From contig JAQMWT010000141.1 in assembly GCA_029834535.1 (NCBI GenBank), forward strand, positions 17,023 through 81,022: 64,000 nucleotides of DNA. The letters are read 5' to 3'. The notes beneath the pieces are model-generated. The model saw nothing but the letters and a program-made list of their open reading frames with translations, made no database searches and had not been told where the DNA came from. Positions within the stretch are counted from its first letter, which is position 1. Every line of letters starts with the position of its first letter. Origin of the DNA: Chrysophaeum taylorii. Taxonomy: Eukaryota; Sar; Pelagophyceae; Pelagomonadales; Pelagomonadaceae. A program made the translations under genes and the position numbers. Shown one piece after another: positions 11,471-21,874 of this stretch.

Positions 11471-11991
11471 ACCAGCGTCGTCGCTTGCGTCGCTTGCCTG
11501 TTCGAGCGCCTAGCGGAGCGCGGCGTCAAGGGTATTCAAACATTGCAAGAGGGGCCGGCCACACATCTGTTTCATGCAGAATATACCTATTCCGTACCTA
11601 TTGAAGTGGTACAGGCGACCAGATACTACAAGATACTAAAATTATGACTCGAGTATTTCCGGAAATGTGAGCAGCCGACGTGGATTTGTCTTTAAATGTC
11701 GACTGCTAAGAGGGGGGGGTGTGTGTGGGGAGCATGAAGGATTTGTCCATTTTCTTCCATTTCCGTGGAAATGTCCGGAGGTTGGTGAGGAGACTTTCGG
11801 CCGACCGAGCCCGAAGTGGCTCGAACACTCAATAAAAGGGACGCGTGGGCGTCCACTGACGTGTCTGTCTGCGGCCGCCGCCAGCGCGGGGAGTGCAGTG
11901 GTGTGCGCACGTAAGTCGTTTAGTGGTTAAAAAAAAAGTCTTTATTTATTATAAAGCCAGGAGTCATAAATTTATGTATTATTATTAAAGG
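11471..11991. other. No gene seen upstream of the FAAL start
   Basis: Contains AT-rich sequence close to repeat copy B and a run of eight G at about 11713-11720. No supported open frame; it may hold the former promoter of the FAAL gene. Confidence 0.45.
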
Positions 11992-13325
11992 TAACAAGTG
12001 CAGGCCAGTAAGTTCACCTGGTCCCAATCTCTAACCCCACTAAGTTCACCTGGTCCCAGTAAGTTTCATATAAGTTCACCTGGTCAGTAAGTTCACCTAG
12101 CTCACACCAACTCCTTTGAGCTCGTCGCTCTCGCCTCCGCCAATCTAAGCTGCTTTGATCCGCACGCGCCGCCAACCTTTGAGTTTACTCTAAAAACCCT
12201 TTACTCTAAAAACCCAGTATGTTCACCTGGTCCCAGTTTCACCTGGTCACTCAGTTCACCTAGTCCCAATCTCAAACCCCAGTAAGTTCACGTGGTCCCA
12301 GCAAGTTCACCTATAGTGCGCGTCTAGACGCCGGGAGGGGGCTTATCGGTATTGCGCAGCACGTGTGGGGTAGGGTGGAGTCGTCGACCCAGATGAGTAT
12401 ATCCTCGGGGATGCCGATCGACAGAGAGCCACGTAGAGCTGGACGTGGCAGAAGACGGGCTTGGGAAAGAGGACGCCGACCTCGCGGGGCGTCTGGCCCT
12501 GGCTCTTGTTGATCGTTTGGCGTAGGCGGGCCTTAAGGGATACGGGTTGGAGGAGCCTCGGTGACAACGACACGATCGATCATGTATCAGGTACCGTTGC
12601 AGTGGCCGTGCGACGGGTCGACCTTAAGCTCGCGCTCAAAGTCAGCATCCCGTTGGTTGTAAGGGAGTTGAAAACTCTACTGTAAAGAGCGAGGCATCGT
12701 CTTCCGACCCAGCCTAGTCAGCCGAAAAGAACTCCGACGCCTCGTCTCCGGGAAAAAAAGGCCGCGGTCATGCGCGCGTTGTCAGCATCGACAACATCGT
12801 TTCGACGGGGCGTGAGAATGGCGCGCTGAAATAGCCGCCGCGGGTCGTGGAAATAGTCTGCGAGGTCGCCGTAGACGGCTTGGAGGATCACTGTCTGGCT
12901 CTCGCGCCTACCTGATCCTTACTCTCACGCCTACCTGATCCTTACCCTAAATCGAGGGACAGACAGCCAACGCATTAGGCCGGGCTCGCTGTGCCCTCAC
13001 CGCCCTTACCCATGTCGCCGCCTCGGGGAACCCCGCCCAGGCCGCCCGATCCCAGCAGGACGTCACCCTTCGTCGCACATACGTCCGGCGGCAGCATGCG
13101 TACGACCTACGGGCGGGGCCCGTCCTCTCTTCGCCTGCCCCACGCCTCGGCGATGACCCCGACTAGGTCCCGCGTACTTATCTCCGCCCGTCAGGCACAT
13201 CCCTCATACCCCACAAACCCACCCACATCCTTCATGCTCCCCACACCCCCTCCCCCCCCTCTTAGCAGTCGACATTTAAAGACAGACAGACAAACAGACA
13301 GACAAACATCTGTCGATTAGTAGTT
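11992..13325. repeat. Dispersed repeat family, copy B
   Basis: Same ends and order as copies A and C: GTAAGTTCACC array (about 12005-12320), middle block (about 12320-12920), then a segment shared with C containing CTACGGGCGGGGCC and CCTTCATGCTCCC, and a CAGA/CAAA tail to ATTAGTAGTTA. Differences between copies are scattered substitutions and small indels, indicating independent ageing. No intact coding sequence. Confidence 0.85.
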
Positions 13326-13599
13326 AGGACTGCTGAGACTCTGTGAGAGGGGGGGGGGGTGCGAACGTGAGTATGCGGGGCGCTCAGTGGCTGGTTTGAG
13401 TGTTGCGTTTAGCTTCTTCGATTGCAACGCTAGCAGCGTTTCAGACGCAACGCTTGAGGCTTTGAGAGCTGCGAACCTCAGTCGTCGTCGTCGTCGTCGT
13501 CGAAAAGGCTGTCGTCGATGCGGCGGCGCTGCTGGCGAGGAGTCTCGTTGACGTCGGCACCATCTAGGATAAGCGGCCGGCGGGAAGAGGCAGCAGAGG

Positions 13600-15290
13600 C
13601 AGAGGGGAGTGTCTTCTTCAGATAGCACCAGCAACCTTAGCCTTAATAACAGTCGGAGTTCGACTGTCGTCCACATAGTTTTCTTCGAGTTTAAGGCCCT
13701 TTCTGACCAGGCGTTGTTGTCCCACTGAACGCCGTAGTTTTTTAGACCCGGGCCCGCGACTTGAACTTGACCACCCTCCTGAACCACCACAGACGGCTCT
13801 CAAGGTCGTCGTCGTCGAGGTGTCCAAACAGCAAAGTAGAACGTAGAGCGGGATCATTTCGTCCTCGCGGAGAAAAAAAGGAAGCCGGCTTATCGACGAA
13901 CGAGAGAAGCCTGTGGAGGAACTTCAAACTCATCGAAGTAGACCGTAGTGCCATCTTGCTCTTCTTCTCTCCCGTCGTCGTCGTCTTCCAAATCAAGATC
14001 TTCGTCGTCCTTGCGGCCATTGTCGTCATCGTGGCTCTCACCCAGCAGATATTCCCCGATGTTCATGCGCGTTGAATCTCTAGACCACGATGGGTCCTTC
14101 GCCTTGAGCGTCAGCTTTGTCTTGACGTTCGCCGCGACCGTCAAAACTTCGACGGGGTCGTCCGTGTAAAGGTTCCAGGGGCGTCCAGCATCGCCTCTTC
14201 TCAAAAAATAACGCCATCACGTTCAAACCTTTGTCACTGAAAGTACGACCCCTGTAATAATAATGGTTCACTCAGCAGCGCCTTGTGAACCGCGGGGGGG
14301 ACCTCCCGCCCATCCCCCCACTCGAGCGTGCGGCCCATGACACCAACACGAACGTTCACGCCGGCGCTCTCACTAAGCGTTCTCACAGTATGGGCGAACG
14401 TAGAGGCCTTGCGCGCGAAAAAAAACATACTGAATATTATTCATGATTTGAATTTTCTGGAAGTTCAAGAAGCGAATCGTAACAAATCTCACGTAATTCT
14501 TCGGACACGACGGCAGCTGTCCACCGGCTCGAGACGCGATGGCGGAACAACCGGGCCCCAAACCCAAGTCGGCGCGCCGGGCGGCGAAGGACCCACCCAT
14601 AACTTGCACAAGACGACTTCGGATGCCGTTTCTTCTGCAAAGTAGTGGAAGCAGCAACAGAGTTCGCGGCGGAATTAAATACTGCCTGGAGGAAAACGTC
14701 GGGGCGAAGAAGTGCTGAATCCTGAGTGGATGCTCAAAGGGAAAAAAGTGTCGTTCAATGACGACGCTGAGCTGTAAGTTGGGAGCAGTCGCAACTGAGG
14801 TCGAGGAGAATTCGCTGTTGGAGCGGGCGATCGCGAAGAACCGGACGCAGTTGGCGATCATGAGCTGTGGGCGTGAAGGTGCGCCACATCTTGCTGGCGC
14901 CACCGGAAGGGCAAGTCTACGAGCATGTGGACCTCAACAGTTCTGCCAACGAGATTCTCTGCGGCAATTCTTATACCCTCGGCCAAGTTCTTCTCCTGGT
15001 TCGTTTCGCGGCACTTGAACTGGCTTACCAAGACAGTCCCCGTATCGCCTGGTATCGATAGCTGTGTCTGCGAGGACCTTCCCGTCGGCATCGAGGCTTG
15101 CGATGCCAGCCGCTTCATCCGGTGCGACGCTTGCGGCGACCTGAAGAAGCGCCTCTGCAAGAAGCTAGTACCACCTTCCGCACGATGTCTCTGGAGGGCC
15201 GTTAAGCCACAGCCCGTCCAACAAAATCGTGCACACCAGAGCGCCTGCTCCATCGGGAAGTGCGGGTGGACTATTTGGGCCATCATTGGC
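13600..15290 (-). pseudogene. Unrecognised frame-broken coding remains
   Basis: Consecutive minus-strand segments read as protein in shifting frames: 14234-14428 (F-A-H-T-V-R-T-L-S-E-S-A-G-V), 14080-14271 (F-S-D-K-G-L-N-V-M-A-L-F-F-E), 13890-14204 (P-W-N-L-Y-T-D-D-P-V-E-V-L) and 13618-13857. They overlap end to end as expected of one gene with small indels or short introns. I do not recognise a family. Alternatively these are chance open frames in GC-rich DNA. Confidence 0.25.
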
Positions 15291-15325
15291 CGGCGGCCTC
15301 GCTGGTGTCGGGGGATGTCTTTAAA

Positions 15326-15490
15326 GGTCGCCTGCTAAGAGGGGTGTCTGTGTCAACGGCATGAAGGATGTGGGTGGTTTTCTGGGGTAGGAGGGACGGG
15401 CGGAGATAAGTATGCGGGACCTAGTAGTCGGGGTCATCGCCGAGTCGTGGGGCAGGCGAAGAGAGGACGGGCCCCGCCCGGAGGTCGGGG
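15326..15490 (-). repeat. Inverted fragment of the dispersed repeat
   Basis: Reverse complement of the 3' part of copies B and C (the block with CGGGGCCCGTCCTCTC and CATCCTTCATGC). The rest of the element is missing. Confidence 0.75.
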
Positions 15491-15557
15491 GATGTCTCTC
15501 CCAGACGATGCGAATGCGAGTCGTGAGGGTATTCATTTATTACCCTAAGCGAATGAA

Positions 15558-16181
15558 ATGGAGTGCCGGCTATGCGGGCGAGCGTTTGTAAGCGTCGATG
15601 CGCTGCGGGCCCACTGCGGCGGGGCGATGCCCGAGGACGAGCCGTACTATTGCGGGTGCGGGGATGCATTCTGCTCGCCGCAGTCGCTCGCAGCACACTG
15701 CGAAGCGACAGGTCACTTGCCGGAAGAAGAGCAGCAAGGATTAGTCGAGTGCCCCATGTGCTCGGGCTTGTTCGGGAGCGAGGACGCGCTCCGGGCGCAC
15801 TGCGGGGGCGTGCTACCCGACGGCAACGACGAACCGGCCTGGTGTTCGTGCGGTCGCTCCTTCTGCTCGGCGACGGCTCTCCTGCAGCACGCGAGGGCGA
15901 CGGGCCATCCACCCGACGATTACGAATCGCTGTCGCGCCTCGACGACGACAACTATCGTCGCGGTCTGAGCGACGCCGCCAAGGCCGCCCTCGGAGCCAA
16001 GGCCCTCAAACCCACGCCGGACGACCTCGAACAAGAGGACCCCATCACGAAGGACAAGCGGAAGCCCTGCGCCACCATCGTCCCCCTCCCCTGTGGCCAC
16101 CGCTTCGACAAACCCATGCTCTGGTTGTGGTTCGACACCCACCGCACCTGCCCCGTCTGCCGCCACGAGCTTGAAGACTAA
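15558..16181 (+). CDS. C2H2-type zinc-finger protein with a RING-like C-terminus
   Basis: 207 residues from ATG. Two internal repeats of about 65 residues each carry paired C2H2-like fingers: C-x2-C-x12-H-C followed by C-x-C-x-F-C-x12-H-x5-H (residues about 3-55 and 64-117). An acidic linker follows. The C-terminus has P-C-G-H-R-F-D-K then L-W-F-D-T-H-R-T-C-P-V-C-R-H, which is the second half of a RING-H2 domain; a clear first Cys pair is missing (one Cys at K-P-C-A-T). It could be a ubiquitin-ligase-like or nucleic-acid-binding protein. The duplicated arrangement implies internal gene duplication. No intron needed. Confidence 0.75.
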   Translation: MECRLCGRAFVSVDALRAHCGGAMPEDEPYYCGCGDAFCSPQSLAAHCEATGHLPEEEQQGLVECPMCSGLFGSEDALRAHCGGVLPDGNDEPAWCSCGRSFCSATALLQHARATGHPPDDYESLSRLDDDNYRRGLSDAAKAALGAKALKPTPDDLEQEDPITKDKRKPCATIVPLPCGHRFDKPMLWLWFDTHRTCPVCRHELED

Positions 16182-17598
16182 TGTCCTCCTCGTCCTATAC
16201 TCGTATCTTCTTCTTCTTCTCCTTCTTCTTCTTCGCGTTGCTGCAAAGCAATCATCATCATTGCAAGGTAATTAAATCGCGAGATATCATTCACCGCGCG
16301 TGCCGCCGAACGAACTACTTTTCGGGCGTACTTACTGCCGAACATTCCGCATCCTCAGGACTTAAAAATAGTCCCCGATCGCGGGCGAGCGGGCGGGCGG
16401 GCGGGACGTGACGTCCAGGGTGATAGATAGATAGAGAGATAGATAAATAAATAAATAGTCTCCGCGTGTGTCATCCCGAAGTATGACATCGTGCTCGAAG
16501 CACCCGACTATGGCGGGCATCATACATACTGAATGTTAGCGGAGTTGGCCTCGGTACCGATGAAGGGCGTTGGTGGTGGCTCGAGCCACGCCTGGCGTAG
16601 TAGGAATGGCGGTGCGACTCGGGTGTATTCATTCGCGAAGGCCCGCTGACACGGGGCGCGAAAGATGCAGAATAAGCGAATACGCGAGATGCTGATACCC
16701 TCGACACACCCACTCGTTTGCGGTGCTGTTGAACAGTGAAAACTCAGTTCGCAGACGCAAAGGTAGGCGAAACTCCGGCGAATTCACATTGCCTGCGCTG
16801 TCCTAGCGTCGTAGGAGGCAGAGACAGCCCCCTAGGCACCGTAGGCAGTCTCATTGGTGGAGGGTGTTGCTGAATTTCTCTCCGAAGTTATTAGCTCGAG
16901 GTTCGCAACGACGCGCGCCATCAAGTTGTTGCCAGTTTTGCTTGTCATCTAGCACCAGTTCAATACTCTTCCAAGACAGGAGAGTGAGCGAGCCTTCATC
17001 CGTCACGCCACCAATACGTATTATTGGTGGCCTTCTGCCGTCTGCTAACCGGCGGTTGCGATGGAGGACGGCGCCTAACACGCTTGCTCCCTGCGGCGGC
17101 CCCGGCCGTCCCGGAGTGAGACGGTGCCTGCTCGCCTCCCGGGCTGGCCGGTTAGCACCCGGAAAGTCCGCGCTGGGATGGGGTTCGCTCGGTTGGGCAG
17201 AACGCGACGGACAGGTCGATTGTTCGTGGACCAACAAGTTTGCGGCCTGCGACGCTTTTGCACGACTTCGCACAAGACCGCGCGCAGTGGCGGTCCGTCA
17301 TCAACGAGTCCTCGTCCCTCGCCTCTGCCCCAACTGCGTGATTTTCCTCTGTGATACCGTACCGGCCCCTGCCGGTCCGGCCTGGCTCCCATGCTCGGGA
17401 GAGGTCTGAAGTTAGTTAGTTAGATAGTTCTGCCGTCGCGTGCGTCGATGACAGTCACACCTCTAAACCGATAGAAGAAAATTCTGAGCGCCCAAGACGG
17501 GCGCGCAAACGGAGCTCGCCGATGTCATAAGTCAATTATTATTATTCACACCTGAATGTATGAATGTGAATGAATGTATGGAGGGCGACGGTGCACCC
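16182..17598. other. Intergenic region, no gene supported
   Basis: TTC-rich stretch near 16208-16235, GATA/AATA runs near 16425-16456. Long opposing open frames at 16851-17409 overlap on both strands, are Arg/Pro-rich and have no recognisable domain, so I do not call them. The hairpin-forming dispersed element at 17345-17424 lies here. Confidence 0.5.
17345..17424 (+). repeat. ~80-bp dispersed hairpin element, copy 1
   Basis: Shares about 80 bp with the reverse complement of 32418-32500: CTCTGTGAT...ACCGGC-loop-GCCGG...CCTGGCTC...ATGC.CGGGAGAGGTC.GAAGTTAGTTAGTTAG. Both copies keep the CCGGC/GCCGG stem while the loop changes from CCCT to TACT. Could be a small structured RNA or a miniature transposable element. 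Confidence 0.6.
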
Positions 17599-18600
17599 TT
17601 AAGAAGAAGCCGCAGCGTTTCGTGGTTCGCGCAGCAGGAGCGTTGGCTTGTAGGTGGGCTCGTAGGTGGGGCAAAGAGGGTCGGCGCAGTCGGGGTCGTC
17701 GGCGAGGGGCGTGTCGCCATGGACGTAACCTTTGAGGGAACCCGAACCGAGGGACGCGGGGAGGACGTAAGTAGCCGCGGCGTCGCCCCGACACAGTGGG
17801 ATGAGCGCATCGGCCGCCGTCTGCCAGTCCCCGAGATCGTTGTCATCATCGATGGCGTCGTACGCGGCCTGGAACGCAGATTGGTCTCCAAGAGTGGGCC
17901 AAAGCGTAGCGTTGGAGAGCGCGACGTTGAAGAAGTAGCCCCACTCGAACTCAAAGTAGGGGATGCTCGAGCCGTCCGTGTCGCAGAGCCTGATGAAGCA
18001 GCGCTCGCAGTAGTCGTCGTAGTCGCCGCACGATCCCTCGTACTTGCGCGAGAAGCTCGCCAGCGCGCGCCATCTGTCGTCTACGAAGACAACGTCTTCG
18101 TCGGTAAACGAAAAACGCGAGGGTAAGTCAGAGGTCGTGCGCACCGTCGGGAGCGCGTCGGGGCTGTCGCGCGACAGCAAGTACACCCAATCGGCGGCCT
18201 CCATGCGGTCCCAGAAGTCCGAAGCTTCGCGCCAGTCGCAGACGACGTCGATCGTCACCTCGAGGCTGTCCCTCCCGCTCTTATCCAGCGCGCACAGCGT
18301 GTGGTGGCGGTCGATGATGAAAATCGCTGTTGCCTCACCACCGCTCGGACCCAGGACGGCGGGAATTGCGTCCTCGAGCTCGTCTTGGGCGTCGTCGTCG
18401 TTGTCGAACTGCGTCTGGAGCTTGTGTTCGACCCAAGAGTACCCCACGTCGATCTGCGTCGGACGAATCAACGCCTTCAAATTCTCCCACTTGTTGTCGC
18501 AGCGTCCCGTGAACGCCTCCGACGACGCGAGCACGTCGTCGCAGTCGATGAGCCCCTGGCACCGACACAACAGATTTGTGGTCATCAGAAACAACCACAT
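17599..18600 (-). CDS. Secreted ParB-like nuclease-domain protein
   Basis: 333 residues from ATG with a short hydrophobic N-terminus (MWLFLMTTNLLC) that may be a signal peptide. Residues about 44-105 resemble the ParBc_2 (putative ParB-like nuclease) domain: L-I-R-P-T-Q-I-D-V-G-Y-S-W-V-E-H-K at 44-60, then A-I-P-A-V-L-G-P and I-I-D-R-H-H-T-L-C-A-L with D97-R98-H99-H100. A Cys-rich middle (residues about 190-210) and a Cys-containing C-terminal part suggest disulfides, consistent with secretion. In bacteria the fold is linked to nucleic-acid binding or CTP use; in a secreted algal protein the role is unknown. No intron. Confidence 0.65.
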   Translation of the reverse strand: MWLFLMTTNLLCRCQGLIDCDDVLASSEAFTGRCDNKWENLKALIRPTQIDVGYSWVEHKLQTQFDNDDDAQDELEDAIPAVLGPSGGEATAIFIIDRHHTLCALDKSGRDSLEVTIDVVCDWREASDFWDRMEAADWVYLLSRDSPDALPTVRTTSDLPSRFSFTDEDVVFVDDRWRALASFSRKYEGSCGDYDDYCERCFIRLCDTDGSSIPYFEFEWGYFFNVALSNATLWPTLGDQSAFQAAYDAIDDDNDLGDWQTAADALIPLCRGDAAATYVLPASLGSGSLKGYVHGDTPLADDPDCADPLCPTYEPTYKPTLLLREPRNAAASS

Positions 18601-20000
18601 CGACCCTATCTATCGTGAGGGTAAAAAAAAGGCTGAGGAGGTATTCGTGGTCATCTGATGTGAACGCCAGGCTTGCCGCCGTATGAGCGCGTGGTGGTTC
18701 GAAGCGGGAGCCGTTGAACGCAAGGATGCTGCACCCATGCACGTCGCAACTTTAAGAAGCGTGCGTTTAACGCGTCGACAACGAGCTGCTACGGACGGGC
18801 GGGCACTTTGGAAAAAATGCCGTACATGTCTTTATAAAGCGTGAGGAAGAGCGGGCTCAATCGCCGCGAGTCTAGCAGCGTGGACGCCCTGGATGAAGAT
18901 TTTCGTCGCGACGGCGGTCTCGAATTCGGCTTGCCCCTCAACGACGTCGGCAACCCCGCCGCCGCCGCTGATTTCTGCGTCGACCGCTCGAGTTCGTACG
19001 AGCTCGGCTAGCACGAAGATTTCGAAGACATGATGATGTCGAAGAGAGCGTGGTCTCTTCGAGATCGTTTAGTGCGTCATCGTTGTGCGCGCCGGGCATG
19101 GCCTCGGTGGCGATCCCGAGCACGTACGGTGGCGCTCTTTCGCGCGTCTTTCTCGCGCAGTTCCTAGTCGCTGCTGCTGACAGAACGCTGCCGTAAAACT
19201 TGGCCCGACGAAAATTATCGAGGAGGCGGTGGTGGATGGCACCCTGAACGTATACGACATCTAGCGTCTGTTCAAGGACGCCGCATTGGAGGAGGAGGAC
19301 CGTATTTTCCTTCGAGTCGCGAATAATAATAATCGAGGAAAAAAAAGTGACGCAGAAAAAAGTCGTGGTCGGCTGTAATACTATGAAGGGATGTGATGTG
19401 GCAAAACACTCCGAAGTCGGCGGCATTGATGTTTCCGGAGTGCCCCCCCCCCTTCCTTGGCAATCAATGCCCCAGTGTTCCACGGGCGCCCGTCTTCCTT
19501 CTTCTTCTTTTTGCTGCACAGTTGTTTCCGAGTCATACGCGAGCGCGGCATGCTGTAGAACACCAGCCTACGAACCAAGTCTCGCTAGGAAATTGCGAGA
19601 CTCACACTCTTATCCTTCGTTCAGACCCCCTACAGCATGTGGTGAGACACGAGCGTCAATACGGCGAAAAAAATCTTTTTACGGCCGCCGCGGCGCAAGC
19701 AACCAGCCTGAACGAGTCTCAACGCCACCAGATCAAGAAACTTGAACGAAAATCTCCTTAGCAGCGCGCGCGCGTGTCTCTCTGTAAAGAGAGAATGGGA
19801 GCGGCGGCACGAGCCTGTGTCGTAATCCCGCGCGCAGGAGGAATAGAGGGCCGACACAGAGCAACGCGACGCTCGATATAATAAAATTCGTCTCACACGG
19901 CACAGGCACTCGACACAAAAAAGAAGTGAAGTGTTCTCGGGTATATAATAAGTTCGCCATCGTCGCACATTCCGCAGCAGCAGGAGCAGGTGACATACAT
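18601..20000. other. Intergenic; possible degraded minus-strand coding remains
   Basis: Minus-strand open segments at about 18790-19014 (A-E-L-V-R-T-R-A-V-D-A-E-I-S) and 19000-19270 (V-Y-V-Q-G-A-I-H-H-R-L-L-D-N-F) look protein-like but lie in different frames and match no family I know. Nothing else is supported. Confidence 0.35.
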
Positions 20001-20336
20001 TTAGTTGTAGGTGTTGAGGATTTCGCGCTCGATGCGGCGCTCTTTAGCGTCGTCGATGAGCTTTGTCGCGTAGGGTTCGAGGGGCTGTTGGAGCTTCTGG
20101 AGGTCTTCGGGAAGGTACTTGCGCTTGACGTCGATGTCGAAGGCGCGCTTGAAGCGGCGCGCGCGCAGCTGTAATTCCTCGGGGGACATTCGGGACAAAG
20201 CCTTTTGGTAGTCCTCGTCCTCGACCTTGATGTCGTCGTACTTGAGGCCGTACTGGTTGAGCGACGAGACGACCGAGGCCTGGTAGGACTTGCAGAAGTT
20301 GAGCCAGAGGCGATTGCCAAGGCGCAGGAGGGCCAT
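20001..20336 (-). CDS. QCR7: Mitochondrial complex III subunit 7 (QCR7/UQCRB)
   Basis: 111 residues from ATG, the normal length for the ubiquinol-cytochrome c reductase 14-kDa subunit. Recognisable features are L-N-Q-Y-G-L-K-Y-D-D at 26-35, A-L-S-R-M-S-P-E-E-L-Q-L-R-A-R-R-F-K-R-A at 46-65 and the Pro-rich Y-L-P-E-D-L-Q-K-L-Q-Q-P-L-E-P-Y near 74-89. The protein is a small matrix-facing subunit needed for bc1 complex assembly. It has no cleavable presequence, as usual for this subunit. Its start codon lies 42 bp from that of Cpn20 on the other strand. Confidence 0.9.
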   Translation of the reverse strand: MALLRLGNRLWLNFCKSYQASVVSSLNQYGLKYDDIKVEDEDYQKALSRMSPEELQLRARRFKRAFDIDVKRKYLPEDLQKLQQPLEPYATKLIDDAKERRIEREILNTYN

Positions 20337-20378
20337 GATGTGACGTTGCGACGGTCCGTTAATTCTGTCCGTTGCACA
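20337..20378. promoter_or_regulatory. 42-bp bidirectional promoter region between QCR7 and CPN20
   Basis: Only 42 bp separate the two divergent start codons, so both 5' leaders and core promoter signals must overlap each other or the opposing coding sequence. No TATA box is visible. Confidence 0.6.
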
Positions 20379-21086
20379 ATGTTCGCTTTTGCTGTGATGG
20401 CGAGCGCCTACGCGCTGAGCGTGGCGCCGTTGCGGATGACCGCGACGACGTCGGAGTACACCCTCGACGACATGGCGATCGGGTCGGGGATCGAGCCATT
20501 GGGGAACTACCTGCTGATCCGTGTCGCGGCGTCGTTGGACGCGACGACGGGGGGCGTGCTGCTGCCGGACAAGGCCAAGGAGAAGCCGACCGAAGGGATT
20601 GTTGTGGCGTGCGGTCCGGGGCGCACGCACCCCGACACGGGCGTGCTGATGCCTGTGCCCGTCGCCGAGGGCGACCGCGTGCTGTACGGCAAGTACGACG
20701 GCACCTCGTTGAAGTACTGCGGAGAAGACCATCAGCTGATTCGCGACGACGATGTTCTGCTCGCGTGGGAGGGCGACAAGACCCTCGACTCGGTGCGTCC
20801 CGTCCGCGATCGGCTGCTTTTGGAGGTGACGAAGGTCGAGGACACGACGACGACCGGTATAGCACTGGCTCCTGGAGTCGCCGAACAGCAAAAGACGTCC
20901 GCCGGTACCGTCATCAAGGTCGGTGAAGGCCGGCTAGCTTCCTCCGGGACCATCATGCCGATGCCGGTCGAGGTTGGCTACTCGGTCAAGTACCGGGACT
21001 ATGCCGGTTCCGAAGTCAAAATTGAGGGCAAAGACTACGTCGTCTGCCGCATGATTGACTGCCTCGCCAAGTGGAAGGATGACTAG
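20379..21086 (+). CDS. CPN20: Plastid co-chaperonin Cpn20 (double GroES)
   Basis: 235 residues from ATG (the open frame extends upstream without an ATG). After a hydrophobic leader (MFAFAVMASAYALSVAP) come two GroES/Cpn10 domains in tandem. The first begins at I-E-P-L-G-N-Y-L-L-I-R-V with G-G-V-L-L-P-D-K-A-K-E-K-P-T-E-G-I-V-V-A as the mobile loop and following strand. The second begins at V-R-P-V-R-D-R-L-L-L-E-V with T-T-T-G-I-A-L and T-S-A-G-T-V. Double-domain Cpn20 caps the chloroplast Cpn60 chaperonin that folds Rubisco and other stromal proteins. The leader is an ER-type signal followed by an aromatic residue, as expected for a complex plastid. No intron. Confidence 0.88.
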   Translation: MFAFAVMASAYALSVAPLRMTATTSEYTLDDMAIGSGIEPLGNYLLIRVAASLDATTGGVLLPDKAKEKPTEGIVVACGPGRTHPDTGVLMPVPVAEGDRVLYGKYDGTSLKYCGEDHQLIRDDDVLLAWEGDKTLDSVRPVRDRLLLEVTKVEDTTTTGIALAPGVAEQQKTSAGTVIKVGEGRLASSGTIMPMPVEVGYSVKYRDYAGSEVKIEGKDYVVCRMIDCLAKWKDD

Positions 21087-21874
21087 ATAGATGCCGTTTC
21101 TTCCGTTACTGTGCGTTGTTTCCGATATTTTCTTTCTAAAATGCACTGACTCGCGGGTACCTCCGTCGCTCTTTTCTTTCATATTTAAGTGGGGGCGAGC
21201 GCAATCAAGCACGACCTTGCGAACAAAAAAGAAGGTGGCATATAGTTTGCCAGCGAGCGAGATCTCTATTAGGTAAGTGCCGGGAGGAGGACGGTCGAGA
21301 TCAGAGAGCGTGTTGCGAGAAGAGCGGCTTGTCTTCCTGTATTCACGCTCGGCACACCTGCGCCAAGAGCGTCACCTTCTCAACTGCCGTGCTGGTTTGG
21401 TTGCCCCCCCCCCTATAGAGTGGTGGTGGTGGCTTTCCGCGTCAAAAATGCCTAGGGTTTCTGCGTCGTTCGTTCGTTTTCGGAAGACGTTTCTGAGGGT
21501 AAGAGTTACAAAAAGTTTCGCCTCGATTCCAAGCATCATGATGCAGGGGGGTTCCACGCCGCCACCCGGGGGGAAGTTGGAAGAGGCGCGAGGTCAATCA
21601 ATCAATCAATCAACGCGCGGGTGGCAGCGTCGCAAGAACGACGACGGCCTTCAAGGCAAGTATCGATCGAGAACGGCGCTTGGTACGTACTGTACGTACT
21701 ACCGCGGCGGTTCTCTGTCTGCCCTGTCCTCTTGTTTCGTGCCAGGAAAATATATAACGTCTGCGGCAGTTACCACCAGCAAAAACCAAACTGTTCTCAC
21801 AGTTGGGGCAAGATATTCCTAAACCCAGAGAAAATTTTTGTACCTAGGTAGTTGTGTAGACTTCGCCGAGGGGG
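21087..21874. other. Intergenic, no gene
   Basis: Contains (TCAA)n at about 21595-21612. Likely promoter and 5' leader of the bZIP gene. No supported open frame. Confidence 0.55.

Noticed and set aside
16851-17409. Opposing 140- and 181-codon open frames
   Set aside because: They overlap on both strands, are Arg/Pro-rich and lack a domain. I considered rDNA-derived sequence but found no conserved rRNA block.
20359-20926. Alternative frames over the Cpn20 gene
   Set aside because: Arg-rich shadows; the true frame has two GroES domains.
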